From Pholis gunnellus (lineage: Eukaryota > Chordata > Actinopteri > Perciformes > Pholidae), in NCBI GenBank assembly GCA_910591455.2, contig OU342807.1, forward strand, positions 552,501 through 616,500: a stretch of DNA of 64,000 nt, written 5' to 3'. Below are positions 62,891-64,000 of the stretch, in pieces. The notes under the pieces were generated by a model. That model had not been told where the DNA came from. It worked only from the letters and a program-made list of their open reading frames with translations, and did not search any database. Within the stretch, counting starts at the first letter, position 1, and every line of letters begins with the position of its first letter. The position numbers and the translations under genes are program-made.

Positions 62891-63065
62891 TACCGTTCAA
62901 AAGTTTGGGGTCACTTAGAAATGTCCTTATTTCTCAAAGAACACACCGTTTCTTTCAATGAAGAGAACATGAAATGAATCAGAAATACACTCTATACATT
63001 GTTAATGTGGTGAATGACTGTTCTAGGTGGAAACGTCTGGTTTTTAATGAAATATCTACATCGGT
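62889..63065 (+). mobile_element. 5' end of a second Tc1/mariner element (truncated)
   Basis: Starts with the terminal motif cactaccgttcaaaagtttg ggg-type sequence and continues with aatcagaaatacactctata, typical of a fish Tc1-like element. It stops after about 175 bp without a transposase. Confidence 0.7.
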
Positions 63066-64000
63066 GTAGTACTGGGCGGTATGACCAAAAATGTATATCA
63101 CGGTATTTTGCCTAACTCTGGCGGTACCACGGTATATCACGGTATTCTTTTCAAACTCATACACCTCACCATGAGTTCAAGTGTGTGGAAAGAAATACTT
63201 TGATCTCAATGTTTTCACAGTACTGGTTTGGGAATGCAGTCTTTTTAACAATTTAAATTGTTAAAATCGACCTCAGATATTTAACTTTCTCATATGGATT
63301 CTCATGAGTTCTGCTCTATGATGTCTTTCCTTGTCTCTCCTCCCTGTGTCACGGTGTGGGTACATCTCACTGGAGTAAAGAAACGTATCAGAATACTCTT
63401 ATCTGATTGGCTAAACTGCATCACGTGACGTGATTTACAACGCATTGGCCTGTGTTTTTCCTGCGCCGCTGAACAAGTGCTGTAAATGCTGGAAAGGAGC
63501 GTGAATAACTCCGCTGCTTTAAGGCAAAGGCCCGCGACCCGCTGAAAACGGGTCCGCGACTACCCACCAGTTGAGAATCTGGTCTACAGGATCCTGACGA
63601 GCGGTGAACAGCTGTTTGTGTGGCGTGTCTTCACCTACATTCCCCTGGGTCCTAAGTCCCTCCATGTACAGCTTCTTATCACCCTCTACGTACCAACGTA
63701 CATTTATAACAAATACCACACATGTTACAGTAATCAGCGCTGCATATGTGTCAAACTCTATCGGTGCATCTCCGGTCTGTCTATGTTCATCCTGCATCGC
63801 TGTTCTGTAATGTAACGTTACTGGAGGACAGAGCCTCTCCAGCTGTTAGCAGACTGTTGTGCTAGCAGGCGAGTGAGCTGTACCCAGCATGCAGTTCGGC
63901 AGTGAAAGTTTATAAATGTACAATTATTCGTGTTACAAATTGTTTATGTGTCACAGACTGTTGTGTTGTGGTGTTTTGCTCTGTTAAAGAGCGTTAGTTG
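63066..64000. other. akap8l: Right-edge sequence, repeat-derived, no gene seen
   Basis: Probably an akap8l intron. Contains a fish interspersed repeat (gggcggtatgaccaaaaatg...ccacggtatatcacggtatt) of DNA-transposon type. A minus-strand frame at 63519-63797 (IEFDTYAALITVTCVV) is unexplained and not supported as a gene. Confidence 0.4.

Overview
The window looks like teleost fish nuclear DNA. It has vertebrate exon-intron genes with GT-AG borders, fish-type transposons (two Tc1/mariner ends, L2-like and Tx1/L1-like LINE tails, short non-autonomous repeats) and very many microsatellites and minisatellites. Four vertebrate genes were recognised from translated exons. All four lie on the minus strand. 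I see no tRNA, rRNA, CRISPR or prokaryotic features.

Layout from left to right: (1) 3-356, plus strand, the last 117 codons of an unidentified Ser/Pro-rich protein, followed by its likely 3' UTR. (2) 4632-22581, minus, camsap3: 18 coding exons whose phases all join, giving a predicted 1554 residues. (3) 22.6-26.1 kb, intergenic, with a decayed L2-like LINE. (4) 26166-29699, minus, lpar2, an LPA receptor in three coding exons, with a probable 5' UTR exon and GC-rich start near 35.2-35.5 kb. (5) 30-42 kb, repeat-dominated: a 16-bp minisatellite, ATA arrays split by a broken Tc1 element, and a Tx1/L1-like LINE fragment. (6) 42349-55818, minus, brd4: 20 coding exons for the long isoform, including both bromodomains, the ET (NET) domain and the C-terminal P-TEFb-binding motif. 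One frame break lies in a C-rich stretch. A CpG-rich promoter with two perfect CRE palindromes lies at 57.2-58.0 kb. (7) 58907-62677 and beyond, minus, the 3' part of akap8l.

The order brd4-akap8l on one strand matches human 19p13.12 (established knowledge). CAMSAP3 and LPAR2 are also on human 19p, so the block is probably old linkage. The products are unrelated in function: microtubule minus-end binding (camsap3), GPCR signalling (lpar2), acetyl-histone reading and transcription elongation (brd4), and a nuclear zinc-finger scaffold (akap8l). There is no operon-like logic.

The most unusual feature is how closely minisatellites hug exons. The 38-bp array filling the last akap8l intron is built from the exon end plus its 5' splice site, so it carries about 31 extra donor-like sequences. 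The array upstream of the brd4 NET exon repeats, in the transcribed sense, CTAAC plus a pyrimidine tract. The array downstream of a brd4 bromodomain-1 exon repeats G runs. A 31-bp unit forms arrays in opposite orientations in lpar2 and brd4 and belongs to a dispersed repeat. Effects on splicing are inference and need RNA data.
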